Shown: positions 31,598 through 41,384, counted from the stretch's first letter. The stretch is DNA of 64,000 bases from an uncultured Anaerolineaceae bacterium (GCA_927443345.1 CAKMKJ010000051.1:1-64000); one strand, 5' to 3'. The notes: generated from the sequence alone by a model not told the origin. Made by a program: numbers and translations.

Positions 31598-34129
31598 ATG
31601 TTTAAAAAACAAGTAACATTTGTTATAGCAATACTGCTGGTAACCAGCTTGTTAATGGCTGCCTGTCAGCCAGCTGCGCCAACCACGCCAGCTGAAGTAC
31701 CTGCTACTGAAGCCCCTGTTGTGACAGAGGCTCCTGTTGAACCAACCGTAGCGCCAAGTACTCGCGTTGGTGGTTGGTTGGATGAGGTTGTCTTCTCCGT
31801 CGTGGATGCCGATTCCGTCATCACCCAGCTTCAGGCTGGTGCCATTGACATGTATGCCAATGGTCTGTCCTCAAAGGACCTGCCTGCTATCAAAGAAGCA
31901 GGGCTTGCTTATTCAACAAATAACGGTTTGTACTATAACATTCTCTATAACCCGGCTACCTTTGCTGATGGCAGGTTGAATCCATTTACCAACCGCAAGA
32001 TCCGCGAAGCCACCAACTGGATGTACGACCGAAATTACTTAAACCAGGAAATCTATGAAGGCGGCGCTCTTGCAAAATGGTTTACCATCCAGACCCAGGG
32101 TCCGGATTATGTTGACCTGATCGATGTTGCCCGCAGCCTTGAGACCAAATATGCTTATAACCTTGAAAAAGCTAATGAAGTTATCACCGCTGAAATGGAA
32201 GGTATGGGAGCAGAATTGGTTGATGGAAAATGGGCATTCGAAGGTGAACCCATTGTCCTTACTTTCATCATCCGTACTGACTCTGATAAGACCCGTCTCC
32301 CAATTGGTGAATATGTTGCAGCACAATTTGAAGCAATCGGTTTCACTGTAGATCGCCAATTAAAGACCGGTTCTGAAGCTTCTCCCATCTGGATTGGTTC
32401 TGTTCCAGAAGAGGGTCAATGGCACCTGTATACAGCAGCCTGGGGTTCATCCATTATTGACCGTGATGAAGCCAACATGTTCCAGGAAATGTACCTTAAC
32501 TCCAGCCAACAGGGTATCCCGGCTTGGTATTCCAATGTTTCTGATCCGGAATTCCAGGAACTTGGTGATAAACTTTACGCGGCTACCTATAAAGATCTTG
32601 CCGAGCGAAAAGAATGGATGAAACGCGCCTTGGAATTATCCCTTGAGGATTCCCTCCAGGTATGGCTCATCGATGGCAAAGGTTTCATTCCTTATCTCGA
32701 CAATGTTGTTGCCACCGCAGATCTTGCTGCCGGTGTTGAATCCGGACAGATTGGTCCTTATACCCTGCGCTTTGATGGCCAGGAAGGCGGCACAATGAGA
32801 TGGGCCACCCAGGATCTCTTTGCTGAACCCTATAATCCACTCGGTGGTTCCAACTGGACATTCGATCATGGTGTATATGGTATGACCATGAGCAATGACC
32901 TGATGTACGATCCATACACTGGCCTCACCTGGCCTTTGATGATCGAAAGAGCTGAAGTAACTGTTTTGGATGGCCTCGCTGTTGGTACAACCCACGACTG
33001 GGTCACTCTCGATTTCGTTCCCGAAATTACAGTTCCCACCAATGCCTGGGTCGATTGGGATGCAACAACCCAAACCTTCATCACTGCTGAAACCATGTAT
33101 CCAGATGGTCTGACCACAAAACGCAAGACAGTTGTTTACTATCCTGAGGACCTTTATGAAAAGGTTAAATGGCATGATGGTTCCAACTTCTCTTACGCTG
33201 ACGTTTTGATGAGTATGATCATGGCATTTGATCGAGCCAAACCAGAAAGCGCTATCTACGATGAGTCTTATGTTCCGTTGTTCGACTCCTTCATGCTTTC
33301 ATTCAGAGGCTGGAATGTCGTTTCAACTGATCCATTGGTCGTTGAGATCTACAGCGAAGCTGTTCTGACTGACGCTGAATTGTTAGCATTTGGTGTCTGG
33401 CCCTGGTACAACCTGGGTGAAGGTTCATGGCACACATTTGCCATCGCCAACTTGGTTGAAGCAGCCGGTGAAGCCGCTTATACCATTGACAAAGCTGAAC
33501 CCGCTGGCATCGAGCAGATTTCCTACATTGGTGGTCCTACACTCGATCTCTTGGCTGCCAAGCTTGAAACCGCAACCGCAGAATCCCACATTCCGTTTGC
33601 TCCCACCATGGGTGACATCCTGACTGCGGAAGAAGCTGCGACGCGCTATGCCAACCTGAAAGCCTTCAAAGACGAGCACAACCACTACTGGCTCGGCACT
33701 GGACCTTACGTACTTGACAAGGTATTCCTCACTGAGAAAACCGCTGTTGTCAAGCACTATGCAGATTATCCATATCTTGCTGACCGTTGGGGCAACTTTG
33801 GTGTACCGTTTATCGCTGAAGTTGAACTTGATGGCCCAGGACAAGTCACTGTTGGAGAAGAAGCTGCCTACGATGTGTTTGTAACCTTCAAGGGTGAACC
33901 CTACAATGCTGACTATGTCAAATATGTCAAAGTGATGCTTTATGATGCTACCGGTGCAACCGTCCTTGTTAAAGAAGCCGAATTTGTTGAAGAAGGCCTT
34001 TACAAAGTTACATTGACGGCAGAAGAAACCGGCAAACTCGAAGCTGGTGCCAACAAGCTCGAAGTTGCTGTGGTTCCTTTGGTAGTCAATCAACCCACCT
34101 TCGCGGCTGTTGAGTTTGTAACCCAATAA
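31598..34129 (+). CDS. Peptide-type ABC transporter substrate-binding lipoprotein, apparently circularly permuted
   Basis: An 843-residue exported lipoprotein (lipobox LMAAC, Cys23) of the family 5 binding proteins. Motif order is unusual. The usual mid/late segments come first: LDEVVFSVVDADS...LQAGAIDMY (about 59-86) and KIREATNWMYDRNYL (about 134-148). The usual N-terminal ones come later: GGTMRWATQDL (about 397), VKWHDGSNFSYADV (about 524), GTGPYVLDKVFLTEK (about 700). A final domain (about 740-843) resembles an Ig-like module. The other binding protein in this window (39389-41356) has the canonical order. GAGGAGG precedes the ATG. It heads an operon with two permeases and two ATPases. Confidence 0.85.
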   Translation: MFKKQVTFVIAILLVTSLLMAACQPAAPTTPAEVPATEAPVVTEAPVEPTVAPSTRVGGWLDEVVFSVVDADSVITQLQAGAIDMYANGLSSKDLPAIKEAGLAYSTNNGLYYNILYNPATFADGRLNPFTNRKIREATNWMYDRNYLNQEIYEGGALAKWFTIQTQGPDYVDLIDVARSLETKYAYNLEKANEVITAEMEGMGAELVDGKWAFEGEPIVLTFIIRTDSDKTRLPIGEYVAAQFEAIGFTVDRQLKTGSEASPIWIGSVPEEGQWHLYTAAWGSSIIDRDEANMFQEMYLNSSQQGIPAWYSNVSDPEFQELGDKLYAATYKDLAERKEWMKRALELSLEDSLQVWLIDGKGFIPYLDNVVATADLAAGVESGQIGPYTLRFDGQEGGTMRWATQDLFAEPYNPLGGSNWTFDHGVYGMTMSNDLMYDPYTGLTWPLMIERAEVTVLDGLAVGTTHDWVTLDFVPEITVPTNAWVDWDATTQTFITAETMYPDGLTTKRKTVVYYPEDLYEKVKWHDGSNFSYADVLMSMIMAFDRAKPESAIYDESYVPLFDSFMLSFRGWNVVSTDPLVVEIYSEAVLTDAELLAFGVWPWYNLGEGSWHTFAIANLVEAAGEAAYTIDKAEPAGIEQISYIGGPTLDLLAAKLETATAESHIPFAPTMGDILTAEEAATRYANLKAFKDEHNHYWLGTGPYVLDKVFLTEKTAVVKHYADYPYLADRWGNFGVPFIAEVELDGPGQVTVGEEAAYDVFVTFKGEPYNADYVKYVKVMLYDATGATVLVKEAEFVEEGLYKVTLTAEETGKLEAGANKLEVAVVPLVVNQPTFAAVEFVTQ

Positions 34130-34156
34130 TCGCCAGGACCACTAGATAAACCAAAC

Positions 34157-34188
34157 GATAGGGGCAAGTTTAACCACTTGCCCCTATC
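34157..34188 (+). terminator. Stable hairpin between binding-protein and permease genes
   Basis: A perfect 13-bp stem (34157-34169 with 34176-34188; core GGGGCAAGT/ACTTGCCCC) with a 6-nt loop and no T run. Such intercistronic hairpins commonly stabilise the upstream binding-protein mRNA and reduce read-through, giving excess binding protein over permease. Confidence 0.65.
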
Positions 34189-34211
34189 CATCCTAGTTAA
34201 GAGGGATGCCA

Positions 34212-35336
34212 ATGACCTCAGAATTATCAGAAAAAGAAGTTCCCAAAGTAGAATCCGCAACGAGCTCCTCCATCAAACGGATTGCTCGTTTTATGGGTTT
34301 CAGGGTTATCATGCTGATTGTGACAATCGTAATCGGTGTTTATGCCACAATCCTGATCGCGAATATGGGTGGGTATGTGGATACGATCATGCGCAATAAT
34401 ATCCGTGAGACCACCATTATGGAAGTGGCCCAGTTAACCGCCAATAAAGCGATCGCACCGGAAGCACGGCAGAAAATGGTTCAAGATATGATTGATCTGG
34501 AAGAGAAAAGGCTTGGATTAGACACACCTTTTGTCATTCGGTCATTCAACTACCTATGGAACGGATTGAGACTCGAGCTGGGCAGGGCGCAATATATGGT
34601 CAGTGACAGCGGTTCTCGTACAGTTAGGCTCATTCTTCTGGAGCGTCTGCCTGCTACACTGTTATTAATGGGTTCATCTCAGTTGATACTTTTCTTTGTA
34701 AGTGTTTTTCTTGCGCTTATGCTTTCTAGATCTTATGGCAGTTTTTGGGATAAGCTGGTGATTGCCCTTTCTCCAACTTCTGCAGCTCCACCCTGGTTTT
34801 ACGGCATATTTTTTATTTTAATTTTTGCAGCCATTCTTAAGGTGCTCCCGTTTGGAGGCATGGTGGATTCACCCCCACCTGATACAACAATTGGTTATGC
34901 ATTAAATGTGCTTAAACACTTAATTTTGCCAGCTTCGTCGTTGATTGTTGCTGCTTTATTCTTCAGTATTTACAACTGGCGAACTTTTTTTCTTATCTAT
35001 TCCAGTGAAGATTACGTAGAAATGGCCAAAGCCAAAGGTTTAAATGCCCGTGATATTGAAAGACGGTACATTCTTCGACCCACTTTGCCAACCATTATTA
35101 CCAATTTTGCTTTACTGTTAATCGGCCTTTGGACCGGCGCAACCATTACAGAAACTGTTTTTCTCTGGCCAGGTTTGGGACGTACGATTTTTCGTGCAAT
35201 TGGTTATTACGACACAGCGGTTATCGTAGGTTCAACCATCATCTATGCTTATCTACTGGCTTTCACAGTATTCTTGTTGGATTTCGTTTATGCGCTCGTC
35301 GATCCTCGCGTAAAAGTAGGCGGAGGGAACAACTAA
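34212..35336 (+). CDS. Peptide ABC transporter permease, DppB/OppB type
   Basis: A 374-residue inner-membrane permease. TM1 lies at about 28-48, followed by an extended soluble loop (about 50-135, with LTANKAIAPEARQKMVQDMIDLEEKRLGLDTP). Then come five further TM helices and the EAA coupling loop YVEMAKAKGLNARDIERRYILRPTLP, which contacts the ATPases. The C-terminal LWPGLGRTIFRAI and DPRVKVGG are standard. The start at 34212 is spaced 7 nt from AAGAGG, while an ATG at 34206 is too close to it. It pairs with the next permease. Confidence 0.9.
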   Translation: MTSELSEKEVPKVESATSSSIKRIARFMGFRVIMLIVTIVIGVYATILIANMGGYVDTIMRNNIRETTIMEVAQLTANKAIAPEARQKMVQDMIDLEEKRLGLDTPFVIRSFNYLWNGLRLELGRAQYMVSDSGSRTVRLILLERLPATLLLMGSSQLILFFVSVFLALMLSRSYGSFWDKLVIALSPTSAAPPWFYGIFFILIFAAILKVLPFGGMVDSPPPDTTIGYALNVLKHLILPASSLIVAALFFSIYNWRTFFLIYSSEDYVEMAKAKGLNARDIERRYILRPTLPTIITNFALLLIGLWTGATITETVFLWPGLGRTIFRAIGYYDTAVIVGSTIIYAYLLAFTVFLLDFVYALVDPRVKVGGGNN

Positions 35337-35337
35337 A

Positions 35338-36702
35338 ATGAACTCACTCAAGAATGCTCTCCGCGAGATTAAGCGGTATCCCTCAGCCATTATTGGTTTT
35401 ATCATTGTCATGATGTTGGTCGCATTGGCCATCTTTGCAATGATTAAAATCCCTTATCAAGAAGCAATTCGGTTATGGCGTGGGGGTGAAGAAGTATGGT
35501 ATATGAATCCCAAGAATGCTCCGCCAGTCTGGTACAACTGGTTTTCAAAAGACAAATTACCAGAATCGTTTGTCGTAAAGGCAGGGGTTGATGAGGGTTT
35601 TACAAAAGTAGTTACAACAAAACCGGATGGTTCATCCACTATAGATTTTGAATATAACTTTACTTTTGATTATGATGTTTTTCCGCCGGAAGTGTTTCTG
35701 TATTTCAACACAATATTTGATCAAAGGCAGCCGTTTGCTTCGGTCTCCATGCTCACTCCTGACGGGACTGAAATTATGATCGGGGATTTTGGGATACCAA
35801 CCAAATATACCTACAGGTTCTCTCAAGATGATCGTTTTATTACTCGCATAAACCGGATCATGGGTCGTGAAATGATCAATCCGGTTGAAGGTATATTCGC
35901 GGTTCCTCAATCAGATCCAAGTGTCCCTCTTAAGGGAGATTATAAACTCATCATCAAGGGTGTTACTTTTGAAGAAGGATCAGATATTGATGCAGAGTTT
36001 GTATTTCACGGACGGGTGGCAGGCTGGTTTGGCACAGATCACAACAGACGCGATCTCTCGGTGGCCATGCTGTGGGGTGCACCTATTGCGCTCGCTTTCG
36101 GTTTACTTGCCGCATTGGGAACCTCCTTGCTCTCCATGATCATTGCAGCCATCGGTGCATGGCATGGTGGCTGGTTGGATGAGTTGATCCAGCGTATAAC
36201 AGAGATTAATCTGGTTTTACCATTTCTTGCTATTTTGATCATGGTGGGTACTTTCTACTCGAGGAGTATTTGGATTATTCTGGGTGTGACCATCGCGCTA
36301 AGTATATTTACAGGTGCGATCAAAACTGATAGAGCAATCTTCTTGCAAGTGAAGGAATCCACGTATATTGAGGCGGCTCGGGCATATGGGGCGAACGATT
36401 TCCGGATCATATTCCGGTACCTTATCCCTCGCATTATTCCACTCCTCATTCCAACACTTGTGCAGGCAGTACCCGCTTATGTCTTCCTTGAAGCGTCTCT
36501 TGCGGTTCTCGGTCTTGGCGATCCTGTTCTACCTACTTGGGGCAAGGTGATCAATGATGCTGAAACATTTGGAGCCCTTTATAAAGGCATGTATTACTGG
36601 ATTTTACAACCGGCTGTATTGTTGATGTTCACCGGTCTGGGTTTTGCTATGTTGGGGTTTGCTCTCGACCGAATCTTTAATCCAAGATTGAGAGGCATGT
36701 AA
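35338..36702 (+). CDS. Peptide ABC transporter permease, DppC/OppC type with large extracytoplasmic insert
   Basis: A 454-residue permease, about 150 residues longer than most DppC proteins. TM1 (about 16-36) is followed by an extracytoplasmic beta-rich insert (about 40-230, with FDYDVFPPEVFLYFNT and IKGVTFEEGSDIDAEFVF). The canonical WFGTDHNRRDLSVAMLWGAPIAL then resumes the family pattern. The EAA loop is YIEAARAYGANDFRIIFRYLIPR. The insert probably docks the unusual binding protein, an inference from co-occurrence. The start is 1 nt after the preceding stop, with GGAGG upstream. Confidence 0.9.
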   Translation: MNSLKNALREIKRYPSAIIGFIIVMMLVALAIFAMIKIPYQEAIRLWRGGEEVWYMNPKNAPPVWYNWFSKDKLPESFVVKAGVDEGFTKVVTTKPDGSSTIDFEYNFTFDYDVFPPEVFLYFNTIFDQRQPFASVSMLTPDGTEIMIGDFGIPTKYTYRFSQDDRFITRINRIMGREMINPVEGIFAVPQSDPSVPLKGDYKLIIKGVTFEEGSDIDAEFVFHGRVAGWFGTDHNRRDLSVAMLWGAPIALAFGLLAALGTSLLSMIIAAIGAWHGGWLDELIQRITEINLVLPFLAILIMVGTFYSRSIWIILGVTIALSIFTGAIKTDRAIFLQVKESTYIEAARAYGANDFRIIFRYLIPRIIPLLIPTLVQAVPAYVFLEASLAVLGLGDPVLPTWGKVINDAETFGALYKGMYYWILQPAVLLMFTGLGFAMLGFALDRIFNPRLRGM

Positions 36703-36706
36703 AGCC

Positions 36707-37666
36707 ATGACAGAGAATAAGACAGTATTAAAACTCAATGATCTCAAGCTTTACTTCAAAACCACTGGCGGCATTGTGCAGGCTGTTGATAAAGTAAATT
36801 TTGAGTTAAAAACCCACCAGGCGGTTGTTATCGTTGGCGAGTCTGGCTGTGGTAAAAGTTCAATGGCTAAAGCCGTCTTACGCCTTCTTCCGCGAAATGT
36901 TGCGGAATATTCTGGTGAAGTGTTCTTGAACGATACCGAAACCATGGCTATGAGCGATGAAGAGTATCGAAAAAAGATCCGTTGGGTCAAAATGTCGCTT
37001 GTTCCTCAGGCAGCCATGAATTCGCTTAACCCTGTTTTACGGGTGGGTGACCAGGTGTCTGAACCAATGATGGTACATTACAATGTGAGTAAAGAAGAAG
37101 CACTAAAGCAGGCCATCATAATGTTCCAGCATGTAGGTGTTCCAATTGACTTTATTCACCGCTATCCATTTGAACTTTCAGGTGGAATGCGGCAACGTGT
37201 AGCGCTGGCAATGGCTCTGGTTACAAGCCCGGAGCTGGTAGTTCTTGATGAACCCACATCCGCCCTGGACGTTTTGACCCAGGCAAATATTTTCAACTTA
37301 TTAAAGCGATTCAAAGCAGAATCAGCCACCAGTTTTGTGCTGATCACCCATGACATTGCCACTTCAAGTGAATTGGCAGATAGAGTGGCTGTGATGTATG
37401 CGGGGCAGATCGTGGAAGTTAGCGATGCGCACAATTTCTTCAAAGAACCACGGCATCCCTATTCAGCCAAATTGATGGCAAGCGTCCCCAAATTGCGTGG
37501 TACCAGTGAACCAGATTTTATTATCGGACAACCCCCAAGTTTAATTAATCCTCCCACCGGCTGTCGTTTTGCAGCCCGGTGTCCGCGAAAATTTGCGCGC
37601 TGCTCTGAAGAGCCGCCGACTACGATAATTGGGAACGACCAGGTAAAATGCTGGTTATATGCATGA
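36707..37666 (+). CDS. Peptide ABC transporter ATPase, OppD/DppD type
   Basis: A 319-residue ATPase. Walker A GESGCGKSS, signature LSGGMRQRV, Walker B LVVLDEPTSALD and the H-loop LITHDI are intact. The C-terminal oligopeptide-transporter extension has GCRFAARCPRKFARCSEEPP, whose cysteines may bind an Fe-S cluster in relatives. It overlaps the OppF gene by 8 bp, so the two ATPases should be made in equal amounts and form a heterodimer. Confidence 0.94.
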   Translation: MTENKTVLKLNDLKLYFKTTGGIVQAVDKVNFELKTHQAVVIVGESGCGKSSMAKAVLRLLPRNVAEYSGEVFLNDTETMAMSDEEYRKKIRWVKMSLVPQAAMNSLNPVLRVGDQVSEPMMVHYNVSKEEALKQAIIMFQHVGVPIDFIHRYPFELSGGMRQRVALAMALVTSPELVVLDEPTSALDVLTQANIFNLLKRFKAESATSFVLITHDIATSSELADRVAVMYAGQIVEVSDAHNFFKEPRHPYSAKLMASVPKLRGTSEPDFIIGQPPSLINPPTGCRFAARCPRKFARCSEEPPTTIIGNDQVKCWLYA

Positions 37667-38723
37667 CAGCGAGCAACCTATGAAAAAAATTACTGAAACT
37701 ACCCAAAATAAAGTGAATAAGGCTGAGAAAAAGACCAAGTTTTACAATGATAATGTTTTTCTCTCCATCAAAAATCTGCATGTCTGGTTTGAATTGCGCA
37801 AGTGGGGGTTCCGTCATGCTGGTTATGTGCGCGCAGTGGATGGTGTAACCTTTGACTTGCGTAAAGACGAAACTATTGCCATTGTGGGTGAAAGCGGATG
37901 CGGTAAGACCAGTCTTATGCGCACGATTTTACGACTGAATCGGCCCACAAAAGGTGAGGTTGTTTTTGAAGGGACTGTGATTAACGACCTGAAAGCGAAG
38001 GGGATTAAGGATTATCGTTCACAGGTAGGTTATGTGCAGCAGGATCCTTATGGCGCAATGCCGCCCTTTATGAATGTGCAAACGATCCTCGAAGAACCTC
38101 TAAAGATCAATGGGGTTAAGGATCCGGCTGAACGCGTTCAGCGAGTGATCAAAGTGCTGGAAGAAGTAAAAATGAGTCCTGCGACTGAATTTTTACCAAA
38201 ATTTCCACACCAATTGAGCGGCGGTCAACAGCAGCGTATTGTCATTGCCCGGGCGATGATAATGAACCCAAAATTACTCGTGGCTGATGAACCGGTTTCC
38301 ATGCTCGATGCTTCCGTCCGTGTTGAAATATTAAAACTCTTGCGGGGTTTGCAGAAAGACCACAACCTGGGTGTGATTTACATTACGCATGATCTATCTA
38401 CAGTGCGGTATTTCTCGGAGCGGATTTTTGTCATGTATGCTGCTCAAATGATCGAGAAAGGAAATGTGGATCAGATTATTAAAAATCCCAAACATCCTTA
38501 CACCTTTGCTTTATTGGAAGGCACTTCCGATCCTGACGCCAATAACGCTTCCATCCAGAAGGAAGTTCCTCCAGGTGAACCCCCCAGCTTGGTGAATCCT
38601 CCTGAGGGATGTCGTTTCCACCCGCGCTGCCCGAAGATCATCAAAGGGTTATGTGATAGTCAAATGCCGCCGGAATTTGAGCCCGAAGCCGGGCATTTTG
38701 TGTCGTGTTGGTTGTATAAATGA
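37659..38723 (+). CDS. Peptide ABC transporter ATPase, OppF/DppF type
   Basis: A 354-residue ATPase. After a basic N-terminal extension (about 1-35) come Walker A GESGCGKTS, signature LSGGQQQRI, Walker B LLVADEPVSMLD and H-loop YITHDLS. The C-terminal extension ends with GCRFHPRCPKIIKGLC. The start could be 37659 or the in-frame ATG at 37680; neither has a strong ribosome binding site, and coupling to the upstream gene is likely. Its stop overlaps the next small gene (ATGA). Confidence 0.94.
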   Translation: MHDSEQPMKKITETTQNKVNKAEKKTKFYNDNVFLSIKNLHVWFELRKWGFRHAGYVRAVDGVTFDLRKDETIAIVGESGCGKTSLMRTILRLNRPTKGEVVFEGTVINDLKAKGIKDYRSQVGYVQQDPYGAMPPFMNVQTILEEPLKINGVKDPAERVQRVIKVLEEVKMSPATEFLPKFPHQLSGGQQQRIVIARAMIMNPKLLVADEPVSMLDASVRVEILKLLRGLQKDHNLGVIYITHDLSTVRYFSERIFVMYAAQMIEKGNVDQIIKNPKHPYTFALLEGTSDPDANNASIQKEVPPGEPPSLVNPPEGCRFHPRCPKIIKGLCDSQMPPEFEPEAGHFVSCWLYK

Positions 38724-38932
38724 GGTTTTTAACACCGGGTCGAATGATCTTTTTTGGATTATTCCTCATGATCACAGGGGTTGTCTTACCTTTGCTGATG
38801 GTTATTAAGGTGCTTGAGTCAACCTTCTTTCTGAACTTTTTTTCGTATGCTGCCTCTTTGATAGGGATGGTTCTGGGCATCATCGGAACTGTTTCTTATT
38901 CTCGCAGAAGCCGCCAGAAAAGAAATCAATAA
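38720..38932 (+). CDS. Small two-helix membrane protein
   Basis: A 70-residue protein, MRFLTPGRMIFF..., with two hydrophobic helices (about 9-28 and 37-60) and a strongly basic tail (SRRSRQKRNQ). No family recognised. It begins inside the OppF stop codon (ATGA overlap), so it is the last gene of the transporter operon. It may be an accessory or stabilising subunit, only inferred from position. The topology with a basic C-terminus predicts both ends inside. Confidence 0.65.
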   Translation: MRFLTPGRMIFFGLFLMITGVVLPLLMVIKVLESTFFLNFFSYAASLIGMVLGIIGTVSYSRRSRQKRNQ

Positions 38933-39388
38933 ATAGAAACTGTTCTGAAATCACCTTGGTGATCTCACAAAGTCAATTGATTCAGTACGTAGTGGTAATA
39001 CTAAAGAATTGACATTTTGGTTGGAATAAAAAAAGTGTTAAGGTTTAGGTTTCACCCATTGTGTGGAACAATAACATTGAATAAGTAACAATAAATTATG
39101 AAATTTGCCAGGCTGGTGTCAGATTACATCCTTTGCAAGAAACTGAATTACCAACCTGCAAAGCTATTGATATGTTGTGGTTTGACCCGCATAATCGCGT
39201 AAAATCATAAAAGATATTGGTGAAATCAGACCCCGGACAACCGGGGTCTGTCTTTTTAATCTCACAATGCTTTATAATCGAAACAGAGTGATCTTTTTTG
39301 AAGCTTGCACCGCAGAATTATTACTAAAAGTAAGGATTACCTCACCCCAACGACTTAGAAAAGTGCAGGGTGAGTCAGGAGAAGACAG
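38933..39388 (+). promoter_or_regulatory. Operon terminator and promoter region of the second binding-protein gene
   Basis: A 456-bp gap without a gene. The transporter operon likely ends at the terminator 39227-39257. A TATAAT box at 39273-39278 should start the following gene; its -35 is weak. CTCACCC (39341-39347) and GGGTGAG (39368-39374) can form a hairpin just ahead of the ribosome binding site. A TTGACA at 39009 lacks a good -10. Confidence 0.5.
39227..39257 (+). terminator. Rho-independent terminator of the peptide ABC operon
   Basis: CAGACCCCGG (39227-39236) and CCGGGGTCTG (39241-39250), 10-bp stem, 4-nt loop, followed by TCTTTTT. Confidence 0.9.
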
Positions 39389-41356
39389 ATGGATTATCGT
39401 TATCAAAAAACACTTGGCAAAATTACTCTAATCGTGATTGCGGCCAGTCTTGCTCTTTCGGCCTGTTCAGGTAAAAACGGTCAAGAAACACCACTTACAC
39501 CGCCTTCTGAACCCACGGCTGCAACGACCCCCACTGCCACGCCTACTACCAAATTGACGGTTTGCCTTGGTGAAGAACCACAAACCCTATATCTTTATGC
39601 TGCATCAACCCAGGCCATGTGGAGCGTGCTGGAGGCCATTTATGACGGCCCAATAGACACTCAAAACAACATACCGGTTCCGGTTCTCTTGAATGAATTA
39701 CCTTCACTTGATAATGGGGGCGTTAAACTGCAATCAGTACCTGTCAGCCAGGGCGACAAGGTTGCCAACACACAAGGGGATGTGGTTTCGCTGCAAAAGG
39801 GCGTCAGGGTTTTCCCCGAAGGTTGCACCACAGAGTCTTGCATTGTGGAATGGGATGGCGCTTCACCCTTGAATTTGGTGCAGATGACCGCTGATTTCAG
39901 TCTGCTGCCAGATTTGAAATGGTCAGATGGCGAAGCACTTACAGCGGATGATTCGGTCTATTCTTATCAACTCAGTGCAGACCCCGCCACCAGGGTGGTC
40001 AAAACCAACATTGACCGCACTGCAGCTTATGAAGCCGTGGATATTCAAATCGTCAAATGGACGGGTGTTCCTGGTTATCTCACTACAAGACCCGCCAGTT
40101 TCTTTTGGCTGCCTCAACCCAAACACTTGCTTGAAGCATATACTGCTGAAGAACTCAATTCAGCCGAAATTACCAACAAAACCCCTATAGGTTGGGGCGC
40201 TTATCAAATCGCTGAATGGATTCCAGGCAGAGAAATTCGCTTGATCAAGAACCCCAATTATTTCAAGGCTTCTGAGGGCTTGCCCAAATTTGACGAATTG
40301 ATATACCGTTTCTTGCCGACTGTGCCAAATGCCGATCTTTCACCCCTGGTGACTGGTGAGTGCGACATCATGGAGACCTCCACTGGTCTTGAAGACCAGA
40401 TTCAGACGGTGAGAGAACTTGAACTAGCTGGTAGTATTACCTCATATTTTGGCCAAGGCCCCGCCTGGGAAGCCATAAATTTTGGCATCAAACCTGCTTC
40501 ATACGATGCTGTTTACAATCCTTACGAAGACCGCCAGGATTTCTTTAGTGATATACGGACACGCCAGGCTTTTGCATCTTGTATCAACCGTCCAGCGATC
40601 ATTAGCGAAGTGCTTTTCAGCCAATCACAAATCCCTTCTACTTACTTGCCGCTCACCAATCCGCTAGCCGTTCAAAATCTTCCCATCATTGGATATGACT
40701 CCACCAAGGGCATCCAGTTGTTGGAAGAAGTAGGCTGGTTTGATCAAGATGGCAACCCTGACACCGCTCGAACGGCAGCAGGGGTAGACAATGTGTTTAA
40801 TGACACACCTTTTAGCGTGTCTTATTCAGTCACAGATACAGAACAGAACCGCCAGATCGCGCAAATAGTGGTTTCATCCATGAAAGACTGCGGTGTTGAA
40901 GTTGCTCCACAGTTTCTAGCCCCTTCTGATTTGCTCGCGGCTGGTCCTGAGGGTCCTCTTTTTGGACGTAATTTCGATCTGGCGCAGTTGGGCTGGTCTT
41001 CAGGCAATACACCCTCCTGCTTTTTGTATACTTCATCTGAAATTCCGACTGAAAAAAACCAATGGCTCGGAACCCGATATGGCGGCATTAACCTGACTGG
41101 CTACTCCAACCCGGATTATGATGCATACTGCAGCGCTATGCTGAACGCTGGTCTGGATGTTGACACTTTCAACCAGAACAATCAATTCACCCAGCAGATA
41201 CTGACAAATGACCTTCCAATGTTGCCATTGTTCTATCAGATTAAGGCAATGGCTTCACGTGTCGATCTTTGCGGCATATCATTGGATACCAGTGCTCGCA
41301 GTGGTCTGAACAATATTGAGAGCCTCGAAATTTCTGAGACATGTGAGTCAAACTAA
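39389..41356 (+). CDS. Peptide-type ABC transporter substrate-binding lipoprotein (second copy)
   Basis: A 655-residue exported lipoprotein (lipobox LALSAC, Cys 26) with a Thr/Pro-rich linker and a family 5 domain. Segments follow the normal order: WSDGEALTADD (near 178), GWGAYQIAEWIPGREIRLIKNPNY (near 268), FDELIYRFLPTVPNADLSPLVTGECDIM (near 305), and RTRQAFASCINRPAI (near 390). It has its own promoter and GGAG site and is not fused to permease genes. It may feed the adjacent transporter with different ligands, or serve elsewhere. Ligand class (peptide, sugar, nickel) is not deducible. Confidence 0.88.
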   Translation: MDYRYQKTLGKITLIVIAASLALSACSGKNGQETPLTPPSEPTAATTPTATPTTKLTVCLGEEPQTLYLYAASTQAMWSVLEAIYDGPIDTQNNIPVPVLLNELPSLDNGGVKLQSVPVSQGDKVANTQGDVVSLQKGVRVFPEGCTTESCIVEWDGASPLNLVQMTADFSLLPDLKWSDGEALTADDSVYSYQLSADPATRVVKTNIDRTAAYEAVDIQIVKWTGVPGYLTTRPASFFWLPQPKHLLEAYTAEELNSAEITNKTPIGWGAYQIAEWIPGREIRLIKNPNYFKASEGLPKFDELIYRFLPTVPNADLSPLVTGECDIMETSTGLEDQIQTVRELELAGSITSYFGQGPAWEAINFGIKPASYDAVYNPYEDRQDFFSDIRTRQAFASCINRPAIISEVLFSQSQIPSTYLPLTNPLAVQNLPIIGYDSTKGIQLLEEVGWFDQDGNPDTARTAAGVDNVFNDTPFSVSYSVTDTEQNRQIAQIVVSSMKDCGVEVAPQFLAPSDLLAAGPEGPLFGRNFDLAQLGWSSGNTPSCFLYTSSEIPTEKNQWLGTRYGGINLTGYSNPDYDAYCSAMLNAGLDVDTFNQNNQFTQQILTNDLPMLPLFYQIKAMASRVDLCGISLDTSARSGLNNIESLEISETCESN

Positions 41357-41384
41357 GTTTATTGGTGATATGGAAAAAATGAAG

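Noticed and set aside
31534-31605. 23-codon ORF overlapping the binding-protein start as a gene
   Set aside because: Its ATG has no ribosome binding site at proper spacing and the sequence is polar and unremarkable; kept only as part of the leader description.
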